Assembly (NCBI RefSeq): GCF_030272615.1
Contig: NC_081414.1
Location: forward strand, 307,811,164-307,875,163
Reading direction: 5' to 3'
DNA: 64,000 bases
Source: Cryptomeria japonica
Lineage: Eukaryota > Streptophyta > Pinopsida > Cupressales > Cupressaceae
The notes below the pieces were generated by a model. That model did not search any database. It was not told where the DNA came from and was given only the letters and a program-made list of their open reading frames with translations. The position numbers were made by a program, and so were the translations under genes. Of the stretch, positions 20,739 to 32,833 are shown piece after piece (within the stretch, counting starts at the first letter, position 1; each line of letters begins with the position of its first letter).

Positions 20739-23487
20739 ATGAACAAAATGATTGATCAGTTGTATCACTATAATACTGATGGTTTTCTTTTTCTTAGTGT
20801 TACTATTATACAAATGACAGAAGCTTCTCCTAGAAAAAGGGCGATGAAGTTCAAAAAGCAAGACCCCCATTCAATCTTCCCGCCTTCTTCGGTCACCTCA
20901 AATATTGATCATATAAGAGATACAAAAACAAGTCATGTTGACCTATCTGAGTTTCTAAAGAGGGTTGAGCAACCTTCTTCCTACCATCAGATGAAATCTA
21001 TCATCAACAGTAGTATCCACTTGGTAGCATCTTTCACCATGTTTGCTCAGGACCCTGAGTTTGTGATGGTAGTTGTGAACCACTTTGATCTGGTCAATAG
21101 AAGTGTAAAGGATGAAACTGGAAATAAATTGATCATGCTTGATGAGGACTTCTTCGATACTATTTTCAAGTGTCCCAGTATTGAGAAGTATTCTAACTTT
21201 ACGATGCAATCGGCTATAGCCTACCTTGACAGAACCTCTAACAAGTGTAGGTGGAATATGAATGATAATTGGCTAAATACCCCAAGGCCTACCATTTCTA
21301 GATGGCCAAAGACTCTTCCAAGATGTGACTTCATTGAAGAATTCAATGATTTGATAACTCTTTTAAGCAGGGTGAAGGGCCTTCCCACCACCAACACCTA
21401 CTTTAAATGGATGTATCAATACATTCATGTGATCAGACAAAATAAGGAGAAGATATTTTGGGGAAAAGAAATCAGTGATGCCATTTGTGAGCAGCTCACC
21501 AAGGTGCCTACCACACTCAATTTATACATGGCTTCATACTTGGTGTATGTTGCGGCTTCAATGAGACACTTTCCTACATTGTCTACAACTAGTGATGGGA
21601 GGCAGGTGGAGGTACACAAATATTGTTCCCATTTGGTTATTTAGAAAAGTCATAATCATTTCCAGAGAGTGAATGATGCTTTCTTTGGGTATTATATGGT
21701 TATTTTGAATAAGAATTTATATAATAAAAGAGTATTTGATCATGCTTGGGAGGTGGTAAATCAATATGGATGCATGTTTCTACAAATGCTGACCTTCACG
21801 TATCTTAGGGTTGGTTGTTTCAATGGCGATCCTTTCATGCTCCCTATATATCCTGTAATAAAATTGTGTTGACGGAGCTAGCTTGTCAAATGAATGCAAT
21901 GCATGAGGCCTAATTTGGTTCTCATAAAATAGGTTTGAAATTCTCTCTTACCATTGGTAGATATTTCATCAATTCTATCTACAAGGATAGAGAAATGGAA
22001 GAGGATATGAGAAGAGTTACCATGAGGCTCTTCAAGGCCAGGAAGGACTTTGACTACAGAGGGATGAGAAATAAGCTGAAGAAGGCATTTGTTCATGTGC
22101 ATCGAATTGAAGATGTTTGGGTTGATTGCAAGTCTGAGAATGATATAAGAAAACTTGACTATTATCGACTAATAGTTGATCAAATTAGGGAGTTTGACCT
22201 CGTTGATATTCTAGATGAATTAGAGGATGATGGGAATGTCCTAGATCTTGCCTATGTTGACAACAATTTTTCCTCTACTCCTTGTCTTCTCATCTAATAA
22301 TCGCAAAAGGAATGCACTTCAATTAGAGATCGGTTTCAAAGTATTCTTACGAATATAAATGTGTGACTTTCAAGCAAAGGTATTCCATTGAAACCCTTCT
22401 TTTATGGTTCTGATGATGACAGTGTTGGCCTAATGGTTAGAAGATCAAAAACCAGAACCAAGAACAAACAGGATCCCGCCACTCTAGTCAAGGCTCCCAA
22501 ACTAAAGTTCACAGTTGGAACTAAGAGAGGGAAGGACCAAAGGGAGCCATCAGCCTCTAATGTTTGTGAGACACAGGACTCTAGAGTACCAGATGAACAA
22601 GTGGAGGGTGAACATCCTGATGAAGAGCCAATTGATGTTGACCAATTGGAATAAGGACAACAAGGTGAATTTGATGAAGAAGAGTTGTTGCAAGATTATA
22701 AGTCCTTACCCTAGGTACCTCCTTCTTCATCTACATTATAAGTTCCTATTTCTACTTATGGGTCAGAGTCTCCAGTGGTCACTAGTGTTTCCCCTTCAGA
22801 TGTTATCCATGTATCTCCACTAGTGCTAGTGAGTCTATTCTAGATACTCCTGATGACAACATTGAAAATGTTTTCTCAGTTTTTCCCACATCGTCACAAG
22901 TGTTTGCAGATATGTTAGATGATTTTGACAAGTTCATGAATGAGTCAGCTCCTAGGTCCAATGAATCATCCCTTGAAAATCCCACCAATGTTGTCACAAT
23001 GGCATCTCCTATTGTAACCACCATCATTCAGGATTCCATCAATCCCTCTCAAGATGTGGTAGTAGGTGAGGATGATGATTCAACTTTACCACCTTGGTTA
23101 TTGTCCAATGTGACAAAGAGAGAGAACCAAGCAACGCCTCCCAAATATTTTGATTTCAATCAACTTGTCCCTATCAAACCTAAGACTATGAAGAAAGAAA
23201 AAACTTTGTCAAGGGTAAAGGTTGAAGTATGCTAAGATTTCTATTCCCCCTCCAGATGTAGTTTTGGGCCAAATCTAGGATCCAAACTATGTCATCCAGA
23301 GGATTGATTTAGGGAAGCAAACTCATGATTATGTGGTGTAGGATGCTCAGTCAGCCTTGGAAACCCTAGTTTCCAAGTATGATGAAGACAAGGCCAAGAA
23401 GGATCAACTCAACGAACGAATTGAGTAGCTCACCTCAATTCTTATTAAGGTAACTGAGTCCTCAGAAGCTATTAAACCAGTAGCCTC
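20739..23487 (+). pseudogene. HLE-1 ORF, 5' part: unrecognised protein, homologous to the HLE-2 ORF
   Basis: The first open stretch (20739-21644) starts at an ATG; a second in-frame ATG at 20814 (MTEASPRKRAMKF) could be the true start. Two blocks match the HLE-2 ORF. One is FDLVNRSVKDETGNKLI with a following D-FF---F (21083-21160), against YDPVTRSIWDINGKALI. The other is YG----MLTF-YLRVG-FNGDPFMLP (21760-21850), against WG----VSTVFKVFGFRGTPFLLP. Downstream parts are acidic and Ser-rich, then coiled-coil-like (ALETLVSKYDEDKAKKDQLN). Several stops and at least two frameshifts show decay. Most stops (21642, 23270, 23339, 23426 and others) are TAG or TAA where one C-to-T change from Gln explains them. 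I do not recognise a family and assign no function. Confidence 0.6.
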
Positions 23488-25103
23488 TGATAACTCAATG
23501 ATGAACCACTAGTACCAAACCTACTGAGAGGGGGGGTGAATCAGTACAGACACAAATACAGTCAAAAACCGGTTTGACAACAAACACTCACAATGACTGA
23601 TAAACAGAGATACTGGTAAAACAAAATGCAACCGGTAACATCTAGTATAGCTCAGTCAGTCATGAACCGGTCACTCACTAAGCCTTTCTCTTAGCTCAAT
23701 ACCACATTATCATAATATTCACATGCATGAACTAGTTGACTTAACCATCAAATCTTCACAACAGTGAGTTCAATATGTTTTATAGATAGGCATAGAACAT
23801 AGAACCTTCATGTGCATAATAGATAAAACAAAGCATCACAAGACAAAAGCATTTCACATGACACACACATTTTTCACATGGAAACCCAACTGGGAAAAAC
23901 CATGGTGGGGATGAATACCCACAAGCTACTTTTTGAACTCTTTAGAAGTCCGCTCTGTTAGGAGCCTTGTCCAGTTAAGAACATTACAATAGGTTCTGGT
24001 AGGAACCGATCCTGTTAGGGATCACTCAGTTAAGGGATACCTGGTTAAGGGTTAAACCTGGTAGGGTCACCTTGTTAGAAGATTTTAAGAACTCAATAGC
24101 TGAAAGGATCTCCTAAGCTTCTCTAGCTTCTCAGAACTCATTATCTTCGAGTTACCCAGTTAAGGGATTTACAGCAAGCCAGTTAAAACCACCCGATTTA
24201 AGGGATTTCGAATCAAGCCAGTTAAGGCTACCCTGTTAGGGGATTTTACAACTGTTGAAGTGGTTAGAGATCAACAGGTATTACAATGTTCTGTTAACAA
24301 CACTTAATACTAATACAGATCCATTTAGGCTCCTCTTTTCCTTCTACACATTCACTTTGCAGGTATCTCTTCTCTCCTATGGTCTGGCAAGAATCTTGTA
24401 TCGCTTTCGTTGTATACACACTCACAACTTTTGCCAACAACTTCAGACAGAAACCTAACATCGACCTTATAGGGAACATACAGGTCGGTAGCAAAAACCT
24501 AAAACCCTAAACTTGTTAGGTTGAGCAATTCAAACGGTTTGATCCTGACCGTTGAAACATACTGCATTAAATGCACCAGTCTTGAGTCAAACTCAAGACA
24601 TTCTCCATCGTCCATTATCCACCATTTTCATGGCCGCTGATAACCCATCACGTGTTATCACTATTTGATAGTCTTCACACATTCCTGAGGTAGATAGGAA
24701 TAGTCTTCTTCATGCAAGATCCTTCACGCGCACAGAGCTTACGTGGCAACATAATCTGTCCTCCATCATACTGCTAACTCATCACACAAAGATCAGCGAT
24801 TGAGTCACACAGACTTGAAATACTCCAACTGGAAACCCCTAAGTGGAAGCTGCCTTACCAACCGGTAGTCATACAGTGCTTCCATGTGCCAGTTCCCATA
24901 ACTACATGCCAGTTCACTTTGAACAAATGTGCCGCTTTACTTTGGCATATACCGGTTCACACATATGTCGGCACCTCTTTTTTCACTTATCTCATGTGTC
25001 GGTTCACACTATGTCTCATATTGACATCAATGACAACATACAATATCATTATGTCTTCATGCTAGTTTACATAAGGCTCATGTCGGTTCACATAATGCCA
25101 ACA
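23488..25103 (-). repeat. 3' LTR of Copia-III
   Basis: On the plus strand it reads TGATAACTCAATG ... ATAATGCCAACA. The element-sense polypurine tract abuts its right end. It contains a degenerate short repeat, C(C/T)GGTTAAGGGAT and relatives, near 23960-24250. It also has repeated CCGGTTCACAT words near 24900-25095. Confidence 0.95.
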
Positions 25104-25118
25104 ATCTCCCCCTTTGGC
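25104..25118 (-). other. Polypurine tract of Copia-III
   Basis: Minus-strand GCCAAAGGGGGAGAT directly precedes the TGTTGG start of the 3' LTR. Confidence 0.9.
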
Positions 25119-25346
25119 ATTGATGGCAATATACAAAAGATATCTTCTCTGCTTCACATCTTCTCCCCACTTGTTGCAGATATATTTTCGCTTCACTTCT
25201 TCTCCCCCTTTGACAACAATGCCAAAGTGGAGGTACAATCGTCACTATTTCCTCATGTTGCTCCCCCTGAGGAGTAGCATCCTTAAACACACCAATCAAC
25301 CAAAGATTTGTCTATCCAGTACCTGACTGATGTGGAACAACCACTT

Positions 25347-28300
25347 TTAGTTCACCTCCTGAAGGGGAAATACCCCTAATTGACCTCTCAAATGCACAAA
25401 TGTTGTCTTTGGGAGAGGCTTTGTGAATATGTTTGCTAACTGCTCCTTACTAGACACATGTTCTAGTGCAATCTCTTTATTCTGAACCTTTTCCCTCAAG
25501 AAATGATACTTAAGCTCGAAATGCTTGGTTCTAGAATGTAAAACCAGATTCTTTGATATATTGATAGCACTTGTGTTATCACAAAATATACTTACCGGTT
25601 CAGAGATAGGGATCTTGAAGCCTTCCAGTACATGCTTCATCCAGATTGTCTGAGTGCAGTTCATGAAAGCTGCAACATACTCTGCTTCCATTGTAGACTG
25701 AGAGATGCAACTCTGCTTTTTACTCATCCATGAGACCAATCTACCACTGAGAAAGAATGCACCACCAGTTGTGCTCTTCCGGTCATCCACATTCCCAGCC
25801 CAATCAGCATCTGTGAATACTTTCAGATTGAAATTATTGTTGTATGGGTACCACAATCCATAGTCAATTGTTCCCTTCAGATATCTAAGAATCCGCTTGA
25901 CTGCACTCAAGTGAGATTCTCTTGGACTCTTCTGGAACCTTGCGGTGATGCCAACTACATGTGCAATATCCAGTCTGCTATGCACTACATAATGCAACTT
26001 ACCAATCATTGATTGGTATTCCTTCTCATCAACCAGTGCAGAATCATCCTCCTTTGTCAATTTGCAACCGGTTTGCTATCTTCCATGCCAAAAGTCTTCA
26101 ACACCTCTTTGACATATTTGGACTAAGTGATGAAGATTCCATCCTTCATCTGCTGGATCTACAATCCAATGAAGAACTTAATCTCCCCTATAAGTGACAT
26201 TTCAAACTCTTTCTTCATCTCATCAACAAACTCATGACTCATCTTGTCATCTCCACCAAAGATGATGTCATCAACAAAAACTTCACAGATTAGGATCTGA
26301 CCTTCTTTAGAATTTGAGTAGATATTGATATCTTCACTTGTTCTCTCAAATCCAATCTTCACAAGATGGGAATGTAGGCGCTCATACCATGCCCTAGGTG
26401 CTTGCTTTAGACCATATAATGCTTTGTGTAGCCTACATACCATGTCACTGTCTTCAGATAGGGTAAACCCATCTAGTTGCTCAATATATACCTCCTCTTT
26501 AAGTACACCATTTAGGAATGCAGATTTTACATCCATTTGATATACCTTGAATCTCTTAAAAGCTGCATATGCAAGAAGCATACGAACTCCTTCCAATCTG
26601 GCTACAAGAGCAAAGGTTTCCCCATAGTCTTCACCTTCTTCTTGAGCATATCCTTTGCATACCAGTCTAGCTTTATTCCTAGTCACTGTGCCATCCTCAT
26701 TCAACTTATTTCTGAACACCCATTTGGTGTCGATGACATTTTTATGCTCTGGTCTGGGTACTAAGGACCATGTACCATTTTTCTCTATCTGGTCAAGTTC
26801 TTCTCCCATTGCCTTGATCCAGTCTTCATCATTATGAGCCTCTTTGAATGATTTAGGCTCAAATTCAGAGATCATACATAAGTTTTCTCTGATCTTTCTT
26901 CTTGTAAGGATTCCTGCATCCTTATCACCTATGATCTGCTTGGGATCATGATTCAACTTGACATACCGAGGAATGGTCTTAATTGGTTCTTCTTGCTTTT
27001 CTTCTTCATCCTTATCTTCATCAGTATCAACATTCACCGGTTCAGGAACACTATTACTGGTGCTCGGTTGACTGACAACTGGTTCCCAAAAGGTTGCAAC
27101 CGGTTCATTTACAACTTGCTCACTGTCGGTTTTCTCAGTCTTCTCAGATGACTCATCAACTCTTACATTTATGCTTTCCATAATTCTCTGAGTCCTATTG
27201 TTGTAGCACTTGAAAGCTTTACTCTTGGTGGAATATCCTAGAAATATTCCTTCATCACATTTAGCTTCAAATTTGCCCTGATGTTCACTCCTCTTGATGT
27301 AACATTTGCTACCAAAGACCTTAAAATAGTTTACCACAGGGGTCTTACCAGTCCAATACTCATAGGGAGTTTTGTCCTTGCCCTTTTTGATGAGTACCCG
27401 GTTCATAGTGTAAACTGCAGTGCTCACCACTTCTCTCCAAAAGGTGTGAGCAACCTTTCCTTGGATCAACATAGTTCTAGCTGCTTCAACCACAGTCCAG
27501 TTATTCCTCTCTGCTAGGCCATTTTGCTGTGGAGTCCGGAGGGCAGACAACTGTCTCTTGATGCCAAATTCTTCACAGTACTTGTTGAATTCACTGGAAG
27601 TGAATTCCCCTCCTTGATCAGTTCTGAGACACTTAATCCTTTTACCGCTTTCCTTTTCCACTAATGCTCTGAAAGCTTTGAATTTCCCAAAAGCTTCAGA
27701 CTTGTCTTTCAAGAATGTGACCCACATCATTCTTGAGCAGTCATCAGTGAGAATCATGAAGTACCTATCACCCTGCACACTTCTAGTTTTCATAGGACCA
27801 CATAAATCGGTATGCATAAGATCAAGCAAGTTGTCAACAGTGAAAGATTTACCTTTAAAAGTTGAGGAAGACATTTTCCCCAATTGACATTCTCTACACA
27901 AGGTATTATCCGGTTCGCTTAGCACCGACAACCCTCTAACTGCCTTGATCTTACTAGCCTTCACAATGTTGTCAAAGTTCACATGGCAGAATCTCCTATG
28001 CCATATCCAGCTATCATCAAGCTTAGCCATAAGACATGTACTTATATTAGCATTTAGATGAAATAGGTTACCTTTAGTCTGCATGTCGGTGGCTACCAAT
28101 TTACCATCTTTACCTTTGATTCTGCAAACTCCATTCTTGAATTGCAGAGTGATTCCACTGTCATTTAACTGGGCAACACTTAGAAGGTTGTGTTTGAGAC
28201 CATCAACCCAATACACATTGTCAGCACTACTCTTTCCATTCAAGGAGATGGACCCTCTTCCTTTGACCATGCATGGTGCATCATTGCCAAAGCGAACCAC

Positions 28301-28400
28301 ACCACCATCATACTCTTCTAATGATAGAAACTTGCTCTAGTCACCAGTCATATGGTGAGAGCAGCCACTGTCAATGATCCACTCATTAGAATCATCAAAC
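25347..28400 (-). pseudogene. Copia-III pol (protease, integrase, RT, RNase H)
   Basis: From right to left: protease motif DSGCSHHMTGD near 28380-28335, followed by a stop; then a 713-codon open stretch (28300-26159). This stretch has the integrase zinc site (WHRRFCH, CRECQ), [15 protein letters not shown] and LAERNN, then RT from about 26860 with [10 protein letters not shown] and an intact FVDD. Between 26159 and 26060 there are stops and a frameshift. RNase H (26060-25347) keeps TDADW, STMEAEY and FCDNTS and ends VADIF-type LANIFTKPLP. The copy is dead through a few lesions but RT and integrase active-site residues are retained. Confidence 0.9.
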
Positions 28401-28602
28401 CGGGAGATAAGAGCCTTCTTGTCTGTCACATCTTCCTTTACAGCAATGAACACAATGTCTCATTCTCTTCATCTTCTGATTCCTCATCTGTGACACCTTC
28501 ATCAACTGCCACAAAACAATTTCTCCGGTTTCCTCCTTTGAATTTCTTGAACCTTTCCGGTTTGTCCTTGTTGTCACTATTAGGACAGTTCATAGCAATA
28601 TG

Positions 28603-29413
28603 TCATATCCGGTCGTAGGAGAAACATTTCAAAGGTAGCTTACCTTTGTATTTACCAGTTCCTTTTGGGAATCTCCTGGCTAGAAGAGCTTCAAATTCCA
28701 TTAGAAACTCTTCATCCTTCATTTCTCTATTCTGACTAGGTTCCCCACTAGTGCTAGCCTCTTTTCCTTTTCTAGATGGTATAGAAGAAGCTTTAAAAGT
28801 TGATTCTAACTTTTGAACACTACCATCAAAGCTATTCAGCTCATAGGCTGTCAACTTGGCTATGATGGAGTCCAAGGATGCCTTAGACTTGTCTATTGAT
28901 CTCAGCTCCTGAATAGCAGCAACCCTTATTGCATAGACCGGCAATAGGGATCTCAGGACTTTACTTACCACAGTGGAATCTTCTATTTTGCCACCTGCAC
29001 TCTTTATTTCTCCAACAACTGTTTTGATTCTTATTCCATACTGCTGAATGGTCTCTCCTTCAACCATTCTCATGTCTTCAAACTTTCCTCTCAAGATCTC
29101 TTCCTTAGCCTGTTTTACATGCTCATCACCACCATAGATATTTTCAAGAGCATCCCATACTTCTTTGGGATTTGCCTTGTCCTGAACATCAATAAACTCA
29201 ATGTCAAATAGACTACTGATGAGGGCTTCTATGACTCCCATTTTCTTGTATCTCTCTCTTTTGGTCATCGGTGAGAGTACCGGTAGGAACAACATGTATA
29301 TTTTCAACATAACTCCAGTGTTGAACACCCATGCTTTTGATGAATATCTTCATCCTATCTTTCCATATACCAAAGTTTTCCCTGTTGAACTTTGGACCTT
29401 CCCTCTTCATCAT
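28603..29413 (-). pseudogene. Copia-III gag
   Basis: Starts at ATG-ATG (29413-29408), MMKREGPKFNRENFGIWKDR, a typical copia gag N-terminus. A frameshift near 29230-29290 moves to the second open stretch (29328-28603), which has the ALENIYGGDEHVKQAKEE capsid-like segment. The zinc knuckle is broken: the second Cys of CFSY-DRI-H is Tyr and the Gly before His is a stop. It lies 47 bp from the primer-binding site. Confidence 0.85.
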
Positions 29414-29460
29414 TTGGCTAGGATCTTTTCCTCAAGCGGTTAAGCTTACAACTCAGAGGA

Positions 29461-29480
29461 CCTGGAGTGCTTTGATACCA
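29461..29480 (-). other. Primer-binding site of Copia-III
   Basis: Minus strand TGGTATCAAAGCACTCCAGG, two bases inside the 5' LTR. It matches the initiator-Met tRNA type with one change (CAAAGC for CAGAGC). Confidence 0.85.
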
Positions 29481-29482
29481 AT

Positions 29483-31086
29483 TGATAACTCAATGATGAA
29501 CCACTAGTACCAAACCGATACTAAGAGGGGGGGGTGAATCAGTACAAACACAAATACAGTCAAAAACCGGTTTGACAACAAACACTCACAATGACTGATA
29601 AACAGAGATACTAGTAAAACAAAGTGCAACCGGTAACATCTAGTATAGCTCAGTTAGTCATGAACTAGTCACTCACTAAGTTTTTCTCTTAGCTCAATAC
29701 CACATTATCATAATATTCACATGCATGAACTAGTTGACTTAACCATCAAATCTTCACAACAGTGAGTTCAATATGTTTTATAGACAGGCATAGAACATAG
29801 AACCTTCATGTGCATAACAAATAAAACAAAGCATCACAAGACAAAAGCATTTCACATGACACACACATTTTTCACATGGAAACCCAACTGGGAAAAACCA
29901 CAGTGGGGATGAATACCCACAAGCTACTTTTTGAACTCTTTAGAAGTCCGCTCTGTTAGGAGCCTTGTCCGGTTAAGAACATTACAATAGGTTCTGGTAG
30001 GAACCGATCCTGTTAGGGATCACCCGGTTAAGGGTTAAACCCGGTAGGGTCACCTTGTTAGAGGATTTTAAGAACTCAATAGCTGAAAGGATCTCCTAAG
30101 CTTCTCTAGCTTCTCAGAACTCACTAGCTTCGAGTTACCCGGTTAAGGGATTTACAGCAAGCCAATTAAAACCACCCGATTTAAGGGATTTTGAATCAAG
30201 CCAGTTAAGGCTACCCTGTTAGGGGATTTTACAACTGTTGAAGTGGTTAGAGATCAACAGGTATTACAATGATCTATTAACAACACTTAATACTAATACA
30301 GATCCGTTTAGGCTCCTCTTTTCCTTCTGCACATTCACTCTACAGGGATCTCTTCTCTCCTATGGTCTGGCAAGAATCTTGTATCACTTTTGTTGTATAC
30401 ACACTCACAACTTTTGCCAACAACTTCAGACAGAAACCTAACATCAACCTTATAGGGAACATACAGGTCGGTAGCAAAAACCTAAAACCCTAAACTTGTT
30501 AGGTTGAGCAATTCAAACGGTTCGATCCTGACCATTGAAACATACTGCATTAAATGCACCAGTCTTGAGTCAAACTCAAGACATTCTCCATTGTCCATTA
30601 TCCACCGTTTTCATGGCCACTGATAACCCATCACACGTTATCACTATTTGATAGACTTCGCACATTCCCGAGGTAGATAGGAATAGTCTTCTTCATGCAA
30701 GATCCTTCACTCGCACAGAGCTTACGTGGCAACACAATCTGTCGTCCATCATATTGCTAACTCATCACACAAATATCACCGATTGAGTCACACAGACTTG
30801 AGATACTCCAACCGGAAATCCCGAAGTGGAAGTTGCCTTACCAACCGGTAGCCATATAGTGCTTCCATGTGTTGGTTCCCATAACTGCATGCCGGTTCAC
30901 TTTGAACAAATGTGTCGCTTCACTTTGGCATATACCGGTTCACACATATGCCGGTACCTCTTTCTTCACTTATCTCATGTGTCAGTTCACACTATGTCTC
31001 ATATTGACATCAATGACAACATACAATATCATTATGTCTTCATGCCAGTTTACATAAGGCTCATGCCGGTTCACATAATGCCAACA
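29483..31086 (-). repeat. 5' LTR of Copia-III
   Basis: Same TGATAACTC ... GCCAACA limits on the plus strand as the partner LTR at 23488-25103. It lacks a short GGTTAAGGG-containing segment present near 24030 in the partner. Confidence 0.95.
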
Positions 31087-31706
31087 ACCTCATCTTTGGA
31101 CAAACTTGTCAAAAGAGTTGAGCAAGTAGAATTTTAGAGTAGAGCTATAGGGGAATGAATGGATAGAATGTTGAGTGAAGGTACATGACTCCTAAAGTTT
31201 TCTTGCACCATTGTCAACAATCTTCATGTTGTGATGATGGAGGTAGATAGCATCATAGATCCCTTCATGGCACATGTACATTTAGTAGTGAGAATCATTG
31301 GAGCATCAGATGAATATCCTAGAGTGCCTAGTCAAGGATATGAGGAAGGCCCAAAAAGAATGTGCAGATAAGAAGAAAGATATTGTTGCTAAAATCTCTA
31401 AAATTCCATGTGCTTTCCTTGATGAGAATGAAAAGGTGCTTGATTTGGATGAAATCATCAAAGAATTCAGCTTGCTTGTTACTATCGAGGTAGATAGGGA
31501 GGACTTCTTTGTCCTCACTTGATAGATTATTTGATCTTCAGTTCATCTAGGATTTTCTGGATTCACTTCTGAAGAAACACAAGAAGTGTTGCACTGATTT
31601 GGAAGATTCCATCATCAGGGTCAAAACCATCACCGACAATACTTGGGGACCTGATGGAGTTCAAAAGAAGAATGCTCTGCAGAAGTTCAAGGAACTCCAG
31701 AAATGA
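31087..31706 (+). pseudogene. HLE-1 ORF, 3' part after Copia-III
   Basis: The frame resumes with SLDKLVKRVEQVEF and meets a TAG, then TGA stops where Gln or Arg codons would fit. A second open stretch (31298-31522) encodes a Lys/Glu-rich coiled-coil-like segment (LVKDMRKAQKECADKKKDI). HLE-2 likewise ends in a long coiled-coil-like region. Function unknown. Confidence 0.5.
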
Positions 31707-32833
31707 CAATCATGTTGAAGAAAATGACACTTAATCATTTTCATGTTTTTCCGAGTGGCATTTGGTTATGTCAATTGACACCTTAGGTGTCATTTGTAGT
31801 TGCATATGTGCACCCGTTGAGTGCACAAGTCCTAAGTCAAATCCAACTCTTCTTTTGACTTAGTCCTAGAATTAGTTACAATTTCCTATTTTCATGTTGC
31901 ACCCCTCTCCTATATATATAAGGGTTATTATTGTAATAAGGAACCTTTTTTCCATCATTGTTTATGCAACAAAACTCTGCCAAAGTGAAGAACAAATTGA
32001 AACTTGGTGTTCATTTTGTAAATTTTTAATTTAATCCAGAAAGAGAGAAGTTTGGCATTCAAACTTTGTTTTGAGTACAATCTTTTATGTGGTATGAATT
32101 TTCTTAAGTCATTGGTAACATATATCTTCTTGAAGGATCAAAGTTGGATATAGTTTTTAGTGCTAGACATTGAAGTGTTTTTGAGTTTTTGCAAGTAATC
32201 TTAGAGTTACTTTGGAAATTAAAGAATTGGGAACTGGTTGAGAGAAGGTTTCTTTAAGTCTTTGAGCTTTTACAAGTTGTCTCTAGAAATTGTATTTGAA
32301 AGATAAAAAGTAGTGTTTGTGCTATATGGATTATCTGGTTAGAGTAGAAGATCTTTTAATATATTTGTGAGTCTTTGAGTTGACAAGATATTTGGGTACA
32401 TCTGTTGATAGGATTTTAGTATACAAAAAGAATCTTTGAGTTCTTAGGTGTGCATAATTCCTGTCCCTAAGTCATTTTTAGAAAAATGGAAGTAACGAAA
32501 GACTTTGCTCTTTCATAGACACTTTACTTCCCAGGTAGATTAGTTTTGATATTACTCTAAGTTGTTTAAGTTGTTTAAGTTGAGTGAAATCTATTCTTAA
32601 AAGAGAATTAGATATAGCTAGTTTGAAGAAAGAGGATTAAGTTGTTATTATATCTTGGATTAGTGTAAAGTTAGTAGGTAGACAAAACAAAAATTAATTG
32701 AAGTAAAAAGGGGGAGGCTTCCCTTATAATTAGGAGGGATCATATCTTGCCTTCTGAGAAATATTATTCCAAATTTTGTCGTGAAACACAAATTTTGTGA
32801 ACCTTCATCAGTTTACAAAATTTTCACCCAACA
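31707..32833 (+). other. HLE-1 3' region with TATA-like box
   Basis: No ORF. CCTATATATATAAGGG at 31911-31923 is a good TATA-box candidate placed after the coding region, the position it would have in the U3 of an LTR. Further on the sequence is AT-rich, with a purine run AAAAAGGGGGAGG near 32706. It ends near CACCCAACA. Confidence 0.4.

Larger units (their letters stand above)
23488..31086 (-). mobile_element. Copia-III: Ty1/copia element inserted in the HLE-1 ORF
   Basis: 7.6-kb element on the minus strand. Its LTRs (1616 and 1604 bp) flank gag and pol. The target duplication is GCCTC (23483-23487) against ACCTC (31087-31091), one transition apart. With one target copy ignored, the HLE-1 frame continues across the site, which confirms the nesting and its order. 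The LTRs differ at many positions, largely transitions, so this insertion is clearly older than Copia-II. Confidence 0.95.
19438..32833 (+). mobile_element. HLE-1: unrecognised element with hairpin-array leader (interrupted by Copia-III)
   Basis: Called HLE-1 here. It consists of a hairpin array, a decayed long ORF homologous to that of HLE-2, and a 3' region with a TATA-like box (31911-31923). The proposed start TGTTATATAGTTGAAAATAG resembles the HLE-2 start TGTTATCACTGATTAAAAAT. The proposed end, CACCCAACA at 32833, matches the LTR-like ACAACA end of HLE-2 only in kind. The flanks (ATTAA on the left, GGTTC on the right) do not form a target duplication, so one or both limits may be wrong. 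23488-31086 is a later insertion and not part of the element. Confidence 0.5.
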
